From Arabidopsis thaliana (lineage: Eukaryota; Streptophyta; Magnoliopsida; Brassicales; Brassicaceae): DNA of 64,000 nt. Location: contig NC_003074.8 in NCBI RefSeq assembly GCF_000001735.4, forward strand, positions 9,238,101-9,302,100. Reading direction: 5' to 3'. A model generated the notes under the pieces. That model did no database searches and was not told the DNA's origin. It saw only the letters and a program-made list of their open reading frames with translations. Shown piece after piece: positions 9,860 to 22,402 of the stretch (position 1 is its first letter; each line of letters starts with the position of its first letter). The translations under genes were made by a program, and so were the position numbers.

Positions 9860-11770
9860 TTATACTGAAACTAACAGTTATCCATTTTCTCTTGTTAATG
9901 CAATTCACACCATAGAAAGCATAAAACCAACGTATAAAGTCAAAAAGGTTTGGACTGGTGATCCTTGCTCTCCAAGACTATTCCCTTGGAAAGGTACTTC
10001 AAATTACCAAATAAAATCCCTGTAAGTCATTCATTTCAACAAGACAATAACTCATTTTTGTAATTTCCCTTAAGGAATTCTGCTTATGAGCTTAGTTCAA
10101 GTGGGTTACAAGGACCAATAGCCGTCTCATTTAGACATCTTTCCCTTCTTGAGTCACTGTAAGTATACAAATTCAAGCCATACACACACACTACCACCCT
10201 CTTTATTCACATTATATATAAGAGTCGTGTGCATTGTTTTCCCAATGATTCATAAAACAACAACCTAAGAAAGTGACAAACATTTGATAATGTATTTGTC
10301 TATGTCACAGGAATTTGAAAAGAAATAACTTGACTGGGTTTGTCCCAAGATCTCACAGGAAAAGAACAATTGCTAGTGAACTTGCACCAAGAGGTATATT
10401 TTCTTGTCAAATCCCCGGAACCATAGTTATCTTCTTAAGACAATCTTTGTCTGTACCATTTTCTGAAGCTTGTTAAGAACAGAATCGTGTAATTGAATCT
10501 TGATTACAAATCCTTGTAGTTACGCAAAATAAGGTTAGGAATCACAAACCCCTTTCTTCGTATTTCTTTGTTGCTCCGTTTATAGTAATCAATCTCTTAG
10601 TGATTTAGAAGAATCTGTGAACTTCGTATTTGTGTGATGATGCCGATGCTGATGATCTTCATTTTGTGTCCGTTTATAGCTAGATTTTCTCTGGTTTCAA
10701 TTCAATCATGTAGGTTATTGAAAAACGTTGGTTACACGTGTTTGGATTAAGAAAATCTATCCATTTAGACTTCTTGTGATGATTTTTCTCTGTTTACTGA
10801 TTCAGTTCTTTGGCTCTAGTGTTTTAGTGTCTCTAAGATATTACATGACGCTTAAAGTTCTTTCATCATTTGATAGGTTGATAGTCATGGCTGCATTGAT
10901 CTCTCTGACATTCTTAAGGTTACAGAAGGCTATGAGAAATCTGGTAACGTGATCTTTTCAATTTCTAAATATTTCCGGTGACATTTATTTTTTGATTTTT
11001 TGCTGATTGTCTAGCGTCTTTGTTTCTCTACAGTATCACTCTCTGTAATGTCTGGTAATGAAGTGATCTTCAGGAAAGAGTCTCAAATTGAGGAACGAGA
11101 GCTAAGACTTCTCACCGAGGTAAAGATTCTTTTGATACAGTTTGGTTTTGTTCCTTGCCACCTAGCTTTTTCAGGAACTTGTCTCTCTACTGGCTTCTGA
11201 TCCTGAAATTGTTTGTATTGATCAGCTGCCCGACTGTTGTGCTGCTGGTACAAATCTCATGAACCTCATCTTCCAAGTGACGGAGTTAGATGGTTCTTTG
11301 GATACTAGTAACCATCATGACGAAAAATCATTCTCATTGTCGCCTTGGTTGTTATATGCATCATGGTAAGGGAAAGAAAGATAAGTAAGCATAGTTAGTC
11401 TTCTTTTACATAATTAATGGACAAAAGTCAGAATTAATGCAAAAAGAAAATGAGTGTTAGTTTCCTAGTGTATGCAGGACCACTTCTGCCTTCGGGAAAG
11501 ATAAAGTTCACATGTAGCATTACAAACAATTTCAAAAGTGATCGGTAAAGAAGGTTGGTAAGAACAGCAAAAACATTAGAAACCGAAATCAGATAAGTTT
11601 ATACATTATTTTATGGTTGATAAAGTGTAAAATTTCTGCATGCAGATCTTCTTTTAACAGTGCATCATCGGAACTTAGTTTAGTTTATGGATACTGCGAT
11701 GATGGTTGCAAATATGGCTCTCATCTACGAGTACATGGCCAATGGCAACTTGCAACACTCGTTTTTGTGA
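9860..11770 (+). pseudogene. Broken malectin/LRR receptor-like kinase (LRR-RLK I type)
   Basis: Fragments of a receptor kinase lie in the right order but do not join. The juxta-LRR exon with [16 protein letters not shown] and GDPCSP is at about 9880-10000. LRR pieces SSGLQGPIAVSF (10085-10158) and LKRNNLTGFVP (10312-10350) follow. A transmembrane piece ILIVALVVICIM is at 11328-11367, a nucleotide-loop remnant with VIGKEG is near 11530-11555, and a kinase N-lobe piece LLTVHHRNLV then IYEYMANGNLQ is at 11650-11755. There are in-frame stops (for example directly after HHRNLV) and frameshifts, and the C-lobe is absent. An 850-bp copy of the neighbouring gene sits between the LRR and transmembrane pieces. 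Domain order and wording are those of Arabidopsis LRR-RLK subfamily I. Confidence 0.8.
10477..11327 (+). repeat. Duplicated segment, copy B, inside the RLK pseudogene
   Basis: Second copy of 6507-7341, offset about 3.97 kb. Homology begins at aagaacagaatcgtg and stops in catgacgaaaaa, where receptor-kinase transmembrane coding starts at once. It carries the first coding exon and a cut second exon of the unrecognised gene, and has small indels relative to copy A. No terminal repeat or target duplication was recognised. Confidence 0.9.
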
Positions 11771-12254
11771 TACTTACTATTAAGGTAATCTGATCTCACG
11801 GTTTGTATTTCTGACCCGCTTTTTAGTCGTTATATGCCGTTGAAATTTTATTTGCCGTTTGCAACTTTGTCCAGGTTAAAATTTATAAGTATGAATGAGA
11901 AGCAAGTAAGCAACCTCGTCTGCGAATATTGGTTTAGTAAGTTTTATTTCTTTAATTTGGCTATAATTTGGTTGTGTTAGTTTTATCTTGGTCAATCTCA
12001 ATGTATATATCAAAATGTTTTATTTTTTGAGCAGCAAAGAATTTGGAGATGATATGGACATGGTGCAGCCAAGAACAAGCGACTCTTGGAAGATTTAACT
12101 GGGTTACAGTAATTCTCTTTTACCACTCATAAAAAAAAACACGCATACACAGCCCAAAAAGTTTCTTACACTCAAAATTTTAAACACACAAATCCACGAA
12201 TACATATACATCCAAAAAAAAAATCCATGCACACAAAATTGCAAAAACAAACTT

Positions 12255-12425
12255 CACAACTTCACGGTCACGAATCATGATCACTTAAACTCCACAACTT
12301 CACGATCACGAATCACGATTACATAAACTCCACAACTTCACGGTCACGAATCACGATTACATAAACTCCACAACTTCACGATCACGAATCACGATTACAT
12401 AAACTCCACAACTTGACGATCACAT
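12255..12425. repeat. 38-bp minisatellite, about 4.5 copies
   Basis: The unit begins cacaacttcacg and recurs at 12255, 12293, 12331, 12369 and 12407, exactly 38 bp apart. Copies differ at one or two bases (ggtcacg versus gatcacg). Each unit contains tcacgaatcacgatt. No spacers of unique sequence are present. Confidence 0.95.
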
Positions 12426-12494
12426 AGAGTTTGCTTCCTCTCCAACACAATTTCAATATTGATTTTTTCACAACAATTTCTACAATTTTAACTC

Positions 12495-12695
12495 AATTCT
12501 TGTTTAATATTCTTTTTGCAATGTATTTCGAGCGTTAGTGAACTTGTAAAATTGTTTGTTATCAGTTATTACATTTTTTAAGATTTATTTTTTTTTGCTA
12601 TAGAATTTGTAATTTGAATACCCTTGTTCTTGTTGTAATTCTTGTATTTAATATTCTTTTTGCAATGTAATTTTTGAGCGTTAGTAAACTTGTTA
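12495..12695. repeat. Short direct repeat pair, 142 bp apart
   Basis: Two copies of about 55 bp (12495-12550 and 12637-12695) with the shared core atattctttttgcaatgta followed by gagcgttagt and aacttgt. Confidence 0.8.
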
Positions 12696-13219
12696 TTCTT
12701 CGTCAGACCCCGAGAATAAAGTTTTAGTGTTACCTGGTAAAATGAGGTCTCCAACACTTTCTTAAACATTTTGAGAGAAAATAAATAGATAAAAGTGGAT
12801 CATCATCACGATGCAGAATCTAGATGCTCACCTCTCGTCAATTATGTTCCAACTTTGGTTCAAATCCAACAAGGTTCTTTGAAGAAGGTAGAAGGTACTG
12901 GAGGTAGTGATTTATAATGATCATTATATTCAGCAACGAAGGGTAAGTAAGTAATATGTTTGCTCTCACATTCTTTCGTGGTACACACGGTTCAGATAAA
13001 CAAATTTATTTGATTCTTAAATTATTAATTTAAGATGAACAAATTTTAAGGTAAACCTATATTATTTTTTTTACACAAATGCAGAAAAGAAAAACACTTC
13101 TTTGTTTCTGTCATTAATTCCCTCCCTCTATATATATATATTTAAATCTATTATGACAAAACAATCCAATACTGGATACTTTTTACAACAACATGCACAG
13201 ACAAAGCTGAGATCTCACC

Positions 13220-16200
13220 TTAAGAAACTAATGAGATTGAGTTATGTTCGTCTTCATCAGACGAAGAGGTTGAAGACGACGACGAAGAAGAAGAAGATTG
13301 TCTTCGTCCAACGAGTCCAGGAAGAGGTTGTGGCATCATTGGATTCACTGGAACAGGAAACTTATGAGCAGAACTAACCATTGTTCTTTCGTTTATCATC
13401 CCTACTTCTTTGCAAACTCTGTCTACTACTCCAAGGAAGTCTCTAACCACCAAGAATATTCTAAACGGATGCGCTTCTTCTTTAGCCGAGTTTCCATGGA
13501 AATACTCTGTGATTTCTTTTACAAGTGATAACGCTACGCTCTCTTGAGCTTGTACTCTGATGATCTCTTCCTCAGCTCTTTTCAGAAACGTTTTCATCGA
13601 TTCCGAAAACCTCTGACTGTTGCTTTCTTCTGTGATTGTTGATTGGACTTGGATTGCTTCGTTGATCTTGGCAATGCCTTGAGAAAGCTTGGAGACGTAG
13701 CTGCTTAGTACTTCTGAGTCCATCGCAGCAGCTTTCTTGACGTTACTAAGCTCAGAACAGAGACTTGATACAACTTGGAGACCTAGTTTCCGGCATTTAA
13801 TGTCATCTGTTTGTGTATTGTTACCTGAGAGACGTGTGCCTTCTGCTCGGATTATCTCTTGTACAACGAAATGCAAGAGAGTTGTTTTCCCATCAGCGCC
13901 TTTGACATCGACTAGCTTGAGAAGTGTATCAAGCTTGAACGCATGTGCATCTCCTCGGTTTGTTCCAACGTTCATACGGTTTCCTGTCTTTAGAACCGCT
14001 TCAAGAAGCTTTAAGAACATCCTACTGTTCCTCAGTTCTTCACAAGCAGCCTACACAAACAATAGAAATGAAGTCATAATCTGTTACAATACAACCATAT
14101 GGTAAAAAGAGAGAGAATAGCTTGTAATATATACCTCAAGAGTCTCAAAAGATTTCTTCAAGTATTCAACCTCGGACTCAAAGTTGGCTACATAGAGCAT
14201 TGCATCAACTCTTTTAAAGGCGAAAGGGATGTCCAACATTGCCTTAAGGAATTTCTCAGCATGTCCAAGCTTAACAGGCGAATCATCATTGTACGCTTTC
14301 AACTTGCGCTCTTCTTCTTTTGTCGGTGCCATCTTCAGTAAGCTCTCAAGAAGTTCAGTCCCCAGTGTATCAGCATTGCCTGAAAAAGCATAACTAAGAA
14401 CATCAATGTAACCAAGAATCTCCACACCATCAAAGAAGCAAAGCTTTCAGAATAACTCAACCATATCATCGAAAAACCATTAACAAATGCATAAGAACTC
14501 TAATTCTGGAGATCAAAGGAGAAGAAAATGAGAAACTATGTATGTGACAGCATAGTTTACCTTCAAGAAGAGCCTCACAAACTTCTTCTATAGTGACATT
14601 AAGTGCACGAAGCAAGATGGCAATATTCTGAGCCTTCTTCGGGTCCAGGACTCTGTTCTCTTGGTTCGGGCTCGGGAGAACACATCTTGGAGTTGTCTGA
14701 CTCTGATTTGGTTTGTTGTTTAACGACTTCGCCACAAACAACGTCTCAATCATCTCCTCATCTAATCTGCAAACCACATTCATAATCTCAACAACCACAT
14801 TCTCACTAAAAGCATATAGTATCATATAAACGAGTATGTCACATTAACTCACTTGAAAGAGCTTGATCGAAGATGATCCCAAACCATCTCACGATCCGAA
14901 CTTGCTCTAACTTTATCCCAATGTAACGCCTTTAGCTTCGGTTTCGGAGTTTCCTCCGCCGCCTCACTCGCACAAACCGTCTCTGGAGTCTCCATAGGAG
15001 ACGAAGTCACTGGTAAGTTTTCAGATGGGATCACAAAAGGATGTGAAGGCGGTGTAAGAGAAGGCGGTCTCGAGATTGTGTCCGCTTTAGTAGTCACCTG
15101 ACTCCGTCGTCCCCACAACGGCAACGGTGGGGGAGGAGGAGGAGGCGGAGGCACACGAGACTGTAAAATTTGAGGTGAAATGTTCGATATCCGTGGTGAT
15201 ACATCTAAGCTATGACTAAAATCTCTATCCGGAGAAGATGATAGAGACTGCGAATTCCGGGAAGATAACTTAGGAGATGTAACTGGTGACTTATGAGAAG
15301 CTTTCTCCGGTGAAGAACAAACAGAAGAAGAAGACGACGACGGTGAACGAGAACGTAATGCATCTAACTGCTTAAGGAAACCTTGTCCTCCATGAGAGTT
15401 AGAAGGAGAAGATAGTAACTGAGATTGCAAACCTTGCCGGAGATTACTCATAAACGCCGGTAAGACCTCCGGAGATTTCTGAAAACATCTATACGGTGAT
15501 GTAGAAGCAGAAGAATGCGACGGAGATCTCAAGTAAGCTTCTGGTGTATCATTTGGTCGTCGTTCCGGTGAAGTTGAAGTAGATGATAATGGAGAGTTCT
15601 CTTTTTTGTTATTCTCCGGTGAAGTTGTTAGAGATGTAACCGTCGGAGATCTAAAGATTTGATTCAATCCTACTTCATCGGAGTTTTTCAATCCCGACGA
15701 TAAAGAAGCTAACGACAGTGACGGAGACCGAACAAATCTATAATCGGTTAACTCCGCCGGTTCTGGTGTGGAGATAACCGGCGGTTTTGGTTCAGATCTC
15801 TTAGGACTCATTGAAGGAGAGATACTGATAAATGTTGATCTTCCTGGTGAACCAGAGCTTGAAGATGAGCAAGAGATAGTGTCATTGTTAACAGATCTAG
15901 GATTTTGACCCGGAAGTCCGACCCGGTTTAACGGTTCTCGCCCGCTTTGTGAGCCACGTGGAGAGTAAAACTCATCTTCTTCATCTTCTTCTCCGATTGA
16001 ACCAACATCTGGATTTAAACGGAAACTTCGTTTCATCAATGGAGGAAGTGGTTGAAGATCTGGAGATTCAAGTTTTCTTGAGCTTGATCCATTATTACTA
16101 AGAGATTGTTCATCGATTCCTCTTTGATTCACCATTGTTCCTAAGTAAAGAAACTCAGAGCTGTTGTTATTGGTGGAGCTCGTGGTGGTCCTCTGTTTAC

Positions 16201-16726
16201 TTCTAGCCTCCGCATTGCGTCGTGTTGGAGGCGCCGTTGCCGGAGGAGGAGGGTAGACACGGCGGCTACTGTCGGTGGTGTATGTTTTGCTATCATCGGA
16301 GAAGTTAAGATCTTGGTTACGTTTGCTTCTTCGCCAATAGAGTAAAGCGATAAGTAGAGCGACTAAAGCAGCGGAGGAAACGGCGGAGATAGCGACGATA
16401 AGGAGTTTTTTGGAGTTAGGTGGGGATTTAGTGGCGTGAGGGACGATTAGAGATGAGATATTCGCCGGAAAAGAAGCGAAGGAGGCTGGAGAAGGTGGTG
16501 GTGGAGATGAAGGGTATAAAGGGAAGAAAGGAGAAGCATTTGGGTCTGATGAAGATGGAGGAGTGGTTGAAGAGAATGGTAGTTTAGGAAGTGGTGGTGG
16601 TGATGGTGGTGACGGTGGTGGTGAATCTATAGGGAAGAATGGTTCGTGGAGTACACGACGGTCGGCGAAGACTAGATCGGAGGATGAAGATAAGAGTAAG
16701 TAGAAGAAGAATAAGAAGAAGAGCAT
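13220..16726 (-). CDS. FH1: Formin AFH1 (class I plant formin)
   Basis: Four exons, 16726-14853, 14766-14561, 14379-14135 and 14050-13220, join in phase and encode 1051 aa, the length I know for Arabidopsis AFH1 (At3g25500). Order: signal peptide (about 1-24), extensin-like proline-rich extracellular part ([11 protein letters not shown]), one transmembrane helix (about 103-126) followed by WRRSKR, a long Ser-rich cytosolic linker, FH1 proline run ([14 protein letters not shown], about 520-535), then FH2 from [10 protein letters not shown] (about 592) to near residue 1020. It nucleates and bundles actin and anchors it at the plasma membrane and wall. I chose the ATG at 16726 because it starts the signal peptide; the frame extends 9 codons upstream but without an ATG. 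The end of exon 4 is duplicated at 5016-5384. Confidence 0.97.
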
Positions 16727-18124
16727 TGTGTTATCTTCTTCTTTCTTCTTCAAGAGTTCAAGATCTGAGAAAAGAGAAGAGAGAAACTTTTTGAATAGAG
16801 TGATGAATCCAGCTAAGATTCTGCTGGTGATGGTTTGATAATTTTGTTTTTGGTTTGTTCTCTTAACTCAGTGATGGTGAGAGAGTAGTAGAGAGAGTAG
16901 AGAGAAAGCCAAAAGAGGTGATGGAAGAAGAGTGGTTGATTCTTAATTTTATTTTTACGTAGTGGGGTCCATTTCAGACAGTAACATATGAGATTATAAC
17001 ACGTAGGATAAGACGTGGACTTTGTAATAGTCCGCAGAAGTGTACACACTGAAAGTAAACACTGTTCATTGAATTGCACCGTACGCACAATGTTGAAAAT
17101 AAAAATGCGAGTGGATTTTTATTTTATTAAAAAGTTATTACGGCGGTTTGACGACGTCTGTAATAAAGAAAACATAAAATAATGGTGTGTTAATGTTTGA
17201 GGAGGAGGAAGTGGTAGTGGGTGTATTGTGCTGAGTTCTTTACTTTATTTTGACCGACACTGTCTCAGGATGTGTAAATGGTCGGTTCATGTGCTTTCGC
17301 CGAATGCTGTATGTACAAAGCGTAAAATTGGAGGACAGGTCTAACTGGTGTAGATAATAAGGAGGAATTAGGACATATGATGAGAAACTTATACAGTAGC
17401 ATCGTTTGATAAAATATCGATCGTTGCAAATAGTTAAGTTAACCATAAACTTTTAAATGGCTACATCATGGTTCATGCAATAACCATATCTCTAAATGCG
17501 TCCCTTAAATCTTCTTAATAAGCCAGTTATACTTCCTGCGTCTTATGCAAATGTCGACTGTGTGAATCCTCTTTCTGTTTTGGGGCAACAAACATTAGAC
17601 CACAACATGGTTTTGTTTGTTTTTGTTGGATTTTGCAATCATAAAAATGGCACTAGAAATTGATGGTATTGAATATGACAGAAATACTGAATTTACCAGG
17701 ACTAGGACTGCAAAATTTATCAAATTTAAAGCAAATAATGTCTGATTCTTGTAAAATTTGTGGGCCTGTGAATGTTAAGAAAAACTATAAAGTGAACTAT
17801 TAATAGTTCATATAAAAGTTCAAATAAAAAGAGGTGCTAGAAAACCATAATTGGACTAAGAAAGGGAGTAAAATAATTGGTCACGTGGGAAAGCTACTGA
17901 AAATGTAAGAGTACAAGAGTATCAGGAAACCACCGACACACAAAATTGAACTTTATACTTTTATATGCAAAAATACCTTATAAGTAGTCTCATCGTTTTA
18001 TTTTTAAAATTTATATAGTGTTTCAAAAAAAAGAAAATCATTGCGGATGGATGAGTAGTTGTTTTACGTTTGTGGATGAGTTTTTATTTTACACCATAGC
18101 GGATGGTTATAGAAGAACCTCTAA

Positions 18125-18387
18125 AACTATCTCCATTGGTAGTATCTCATAAGAATTTTTCATAGTTAAAAAAATAAAAATAATAAAAGTAAAAGAGAGA
18201 TTGTAGAAAGTTTCTCGCTTCAGAAACTTTGAGATACTTTTTACGATCCATCATGACAATTTTCTTTTTACTATTGGTTTAATTTTTTAACAAAAATATT
18301 TTTTTAATCAAATAATCAAATTATAATATAATATTAATATTTTTTTGTTTGAGAAACTTTATGGATTTCTCGTGGATGAAAATGCCC
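18125..18387. mobile_element. MITE-like element (tentative)
   Basis: About 263 bp between two TAA trinucleotides (18122-18124 and 18388-18390), a possible target duplication. The ends are only weakly inverted. Inside is a perfect 10-bp-stem hairpin (aaagtttctg-type stem around cgctt, near 18207-18232), and GTATCTCA/TGAGATAC form an outer pair. The left end has the tctccattgg wording common in Arabidopsis Tourist-like MITEs. Confidence 0.35.
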
Positions 18388-18420
18388 TAAATATTTAGTT
18401 GAAATTGTAAGAGTGATGAA

Positions 18421-19388
18421 TCATATATATGAAAGTTGGTCAACTCTCTTCATATGAGTGATCATACAAGAAAATGACATGTGTCATTCTACATTAATTA
18501 AATAAACAAATTAGTAAAATTAATTGAGGAAAAATTAAAAGTTTTTTGTTGTGTTACATTTTCTATTAATCTCACTCTTAAAGTGAATTTTCTAAAAACA
18601 TTCAATAAATAAAAAATCATAATAATGTATCAAGTACTACTTTCATTCTATTTTACTTATTTTTTAAAAAAAATTTATCAATAGTTATTAATCCATAATG
18701 GCTAACATTTACGTGTGTTGTAGTTTAGATGTTTGCTATCTAACCTCATATTAATTTAGTAATTTTAGTTGGATATTTTCTTATTATTACGTTTTATGTG
18801 AATCTTATTTATCATATGACCTTCTTTATGTTTATTTTTGTGCGGTCTGATAACTTGATAACATTGATATACAATGTTTTCACGTAATGGTCATCCGAGG
18901 CATTAGACATATCCACACAGAAATATGAGAATCTATATGGCTATATGCAAAGGAACGGCTATATGCAAAGGAACAGAATTAAAGTGTTGACTTAAATTGC
19001 TAGCATATCATGATGTGGTTGGTGTACTAGATGACGAAAGAATATATGGAATAAAGAATTGTTTGTTAAAATTAAGTTAAACAAGTTTCAAAATACATAA
19101 GTAATATAATTACATATTAATATATCATAAAATGATGTTGTATGTTTTCATGATAGTGAAATAGTTGAATAATAGGTATATAAATATTCATATTATAGTA
19201 AAATTGATATTTCGAATTATAGATAAATTTAATCAAAAAAAATTATAACTATATAAAATAGATATAAATTTATTAATTACACATTAAACACACGCAAAAC
19301 TGAACATCAAAATCAACAAAAGACCATAATCATATATTCCGACAATTTTAGAAATAAAAACCCATGCGTAGCATGAGTGTTCATCTAG
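18421..19388 (+). mobile_element. Non-autonomous Helitron-like element 1
   Basis: Starts TCATATATATGAAAGTTGG after an A and ends with the hairpin CATGC-GTA-GCATG at 19363-19375, then 13 bases to CATCTAG. A 5' TC, a short GC-rich hairpin and a 3' CTAG about 10-15 bases beyond are Helitron hallmarks. The base after CTAG is A and not the expected T, so the right junction may have mutated. No Rep/helicase coding is present. It contains an 18-bp tandem duplication (18939-18974). Confidence 0.6.
18939..18974. repeat. 18-bp tandem duplication
   Basis: The word ggctatatgcaaaggaac occurs twice head to tail. Confidence 0.9.
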
Positions 19389-19486
19389 AATAACAAATTA
19401 ACTAACAATAACAAATACGTAGGTAATTTTATAAACATTGTATATATAAAGATCATAAATTTATAATTTATCTATATGTGGTATAA

Positions 19487-20402
19487 TCATATATATGAAA
19501 GTTGGTCAACTCTTTTCATATGAATGACACATCATCACTTAGCTTTTGCCACATGTCCACTTAATAATTAATGTAAGTTAATGGTTTATGGTAATTTATT
19601 ATTTAATTGTATATATTATAAACTTTTACATAATTAATTGTATCAATAATAATTTTCTTTTATTTTGTATGTCTTTTTCTTAAATTAAATTATTTAATTG
19701 ATTTTCTTATACTCTTGGATATTTTTCCCTAAATTTTATAATTTTAAGTCAAAATATGATTAAATAATTTTATAGTGGATTAGCTAATAGTTTTCGTAAG
19801 TTGTTCTTTTTCTATATAATATATTAAAAATGGTGATACATGAGAACTCTAGCATCAAATTCTTGGACTCAAATCCTCAGTGATAGAGTTTTTCGGTTAT
19901 GGAGTTCGTATTTTTTTTTATTTTTTTTGTAAAAGTGGCAACTATGAAAATTAAAAAAAGAAAATTATTTTACATTTATGTTTCAACAAATCAATAAGGC
20001 TTATCAAGGTTTGGTTCTATTTGTCTATTTAGTATAACTTAATAACATCTTTTTATTTAAACGAACAGACAACCCGATTATCAATGCTTAATTTTTGTAC
20101 TTAAATACTACCACCATGGATTTCAGAGCGGGTACTCCAATCTTTTTTGCCTTTTGTCTTATTTTTTTGGTTTAAGGTTGACACAAATGAAAGAAATTCT
20201 GAAAATAATGTTTACTGAGAATAGATTTTGTTAGGAATTTAAATGCAAAATGCAAAAAAACAATGTTGATTTATGGAGCTTAGTATCAAATAGGAATTTT
20301 GTCTTCTTGTCTATTAAAAAACTAATCTAAATTTTACATTTAAATACTTTTAAATTACAAGATATAAAGTGAAAGTCCGCACGTAATGCGAGTACTCATC
20401 GT
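19487..20402 (+). mobile_element. Non-autonomous Helitron-like element 2
   Basis: Its left end repeats the first 30 or so bases of element 1 (TCATATATATGAAAGTTGG and on) after an A. A Helitron-style 3' end with stem CGCA-CGTAA-TGCG is at 20378-20390, followed by actcatcgtt, which would be catctagt with two bases lost. A second Helitron-like 5' start (tctatataatatattaaaa, 19812) lies inside, so it may be a nested or composite element. No coding capacity. Confidence 0.5.
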
Positions 20403-20860
20403 TATATAATAACTTAATAAGATTAATAATAGAAAGAAAAGAAGCATCTACACTGTCGTTACAAATACTCTGACTTAATACAAGTATTAGGGTATTTATT
20501 AGAAGGAAACAACAAAATCAACAACGTGAACGTTCTCAAATCAGATGCCATAAAACATAATGATGGACCTTTTTCTCATTAATATAATGGTTTAGCAAAC
20601 ATTAATGAACTGCAAGTTTGACCCTTTGCGGAGATCTCGTAAGTGGTGCCATCATTATGTTTGGATTGAAAATAAAAACTATGCATATTTTAGCATGTGG
20701 CCACCTTTAACTTCAACATTGGATGAATTCTACAATGCATGAGAGATAAGCTTATGTTAATGCAATATTTATATGCAATGTAGTGTGGTATACATATATG
20801 AGTATTATTGAACAATAATGTGTAGGCTGATTTGTTTTCTTTATTATTGTTTTGTCAATA

Positions 20861-22402
20861 GCGATACATCCATAGAACAAGTCTCGAAGATCGAGATTCC
20901 ATTGAACTTGTGACGTATTGGATTAAAATATAGAGATAGCATATTACTAGCGATGATTTTGAAAATCAATATATTGGAAAGCAAAGAATGTATTTTGCGG
21001 AACAAGTATCGTTAACTATAAAAATTTGTCTATAAAGGTGAATCCCGTAAAACTCTAAAGAAAAACATTCTCTACATTTCAGTATGTCTTGAGCTTCCCA
21101 AAATTTGTAGATCTCCATCAATTACCTCTTGAATTGCCAAGGCAAAATCATCGACTAAAGATTGATTTTTTATCTTGAATTCCCCCTTTTAACTTATAGA
21201 GAGATTCTAAGTGTCTAGTGGGTGTAATAGACCAGCAAACATCATGTAATTGAATCAAGATAGATCGGAGAGATTGAGAATTCTCTTTTGTCTTAAACCA
21301 ATAGTCTTGATCCATGAAGCCAGTGAAAGATGAGTAGAGGTGTCAAGCAAACTGGAAGTCCGTGAGCTCAGTCCAAGCAGTACTATAATAAGCCGTGAGC
21401 TTAGGACATCTTTTTTTATGCCCATATAATAGCAAGCCTCGTAGATAAGGATAAGCCAATACAAATTGCGGATTTTAGCAGATTTCATCTGCGCTGAACA
21501 AGTCTAAACATCTTATTTTTGCATGCGATCCTAACGGTTCAGTCCGTCGTGGTTTCACAAAAGATTAAAGCACAACTCGAACGCGAACCAACCTATTTGA
21601 TATCTTAAAAGATGAGCCACAATGACAAACGATCGGCTCGAATGAGAAGATATTGCTTTCATATTATGATCGGTTGCTCTGATATCTTATTTTAAACAAA
21701 AAAAAATCATTATTACTCCTAATCTGTGAACACTAATTTTGCGATATAATTTTGTGATTTATTTGTAGATGATCTTTCGAGAGAATTAACACCTCTCTTG
21801 TGATCTTATGCAAGTTAGTTTTTGAAAGATTCTAGAACGTCTAGTATGTGTTTATATGGTTTTAACTTTTAAGACTATAAAGAGAATTAAAACAACAATA
21901 CATTATGTTCTAAAACATTTTTTGTAATGAAATATGCAAATATGCATTGTAATTAAAAAAGAAAATCATATTATTTTGTAAATGTTTTGAGAGAAATGAC
22001 TGTTAGTTTCTTAATCTATAAAATGTAGTTTTAATATGAAGGAAAATACCACTTAAAATACATATTTTACCAAAATATGTATTTACATAATATTATGGGG
22101 AATAAGGCAAATGCATTTTATTTTTGTCATTATGCATTGCACATGCACTCGTTGTTATTTTCGTGGCTGATTAGCTCTCTTCATCAACAGCAACATGCAT
22201 GTGTTATGTTGTCACATTTGCAATTTGGTCGTTAAAGTTTTATGTGTCCACAAATTAGGAGAATGAGGGTTCCTATATTATTTTCTTTGGATAACCGGTC
22301 AAACCACATCTACATCCGAAGAACAAGTCTCGAAGCTCGAGATTCCACTGAACTTCTGACATATTGGATTAAAATATAGAGATAGGATATTAGTAGAGAT
22401 GA
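20861..22402. repeat. Direct repeat pair, about 95 bp, 1.45 kb apart
   Basis: 20861-20955 and 22308-22402 share agaacaagtctcgaag, tcgagattcca and tattggattaaaatatag with a handful of substitutions. They bracket the copia-like relic and could be what remains of its two LTRs, though the similarity does not extend over a full LTR length. Confidence 0.7.
20956..21690 (-). mobile_element. Copia-like LTR retrotransposon relic (tentative)
   Basis: On the minus strand GATATCAGAGC (21676-21686) differs by one base from the tRNA-Met primer site GGTATCAGAGC used by Ty1/copia elements. Downstream on that strand comes a leader-like stretch and a short frame (21488-21255). Nothing recognisable as protease, integrase or RT is left. 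The flanking direct repeats would be LTR remnants. The call rests mainly on the primer-site match and the spacing. Confidence 0.35.

Larger units (their letters stand above)
11771..13219. other. Intergenic, repeat-bearing, downstream of AFH1
   Basis: AT-rich with no credible gene. Contains an A/C-rich tract (12130-12245), the 38-bp minisatellite (12255-12425) and a direct repeat pair at 12495-12550 and 12637-12695 that share atattctttttgcaatgta and gagcgttagt. AFH1 3' UTR should occupy the right edge. Confidence 0.5.

Noticed and set aside
12255..12425. Regular 38-bp repeats as a CRISPR-like array
   Set aside because: Units are contiguous with no unique spacers and the DNA is plant nuclear; it is a minisatellite.
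13102..13528. Plus-strand frames over the AFH1 3' exon
   Set aside because: Antisense shadows of AFH1; the same shadow recurs at 5032-5262 because the fragment was duplicated.
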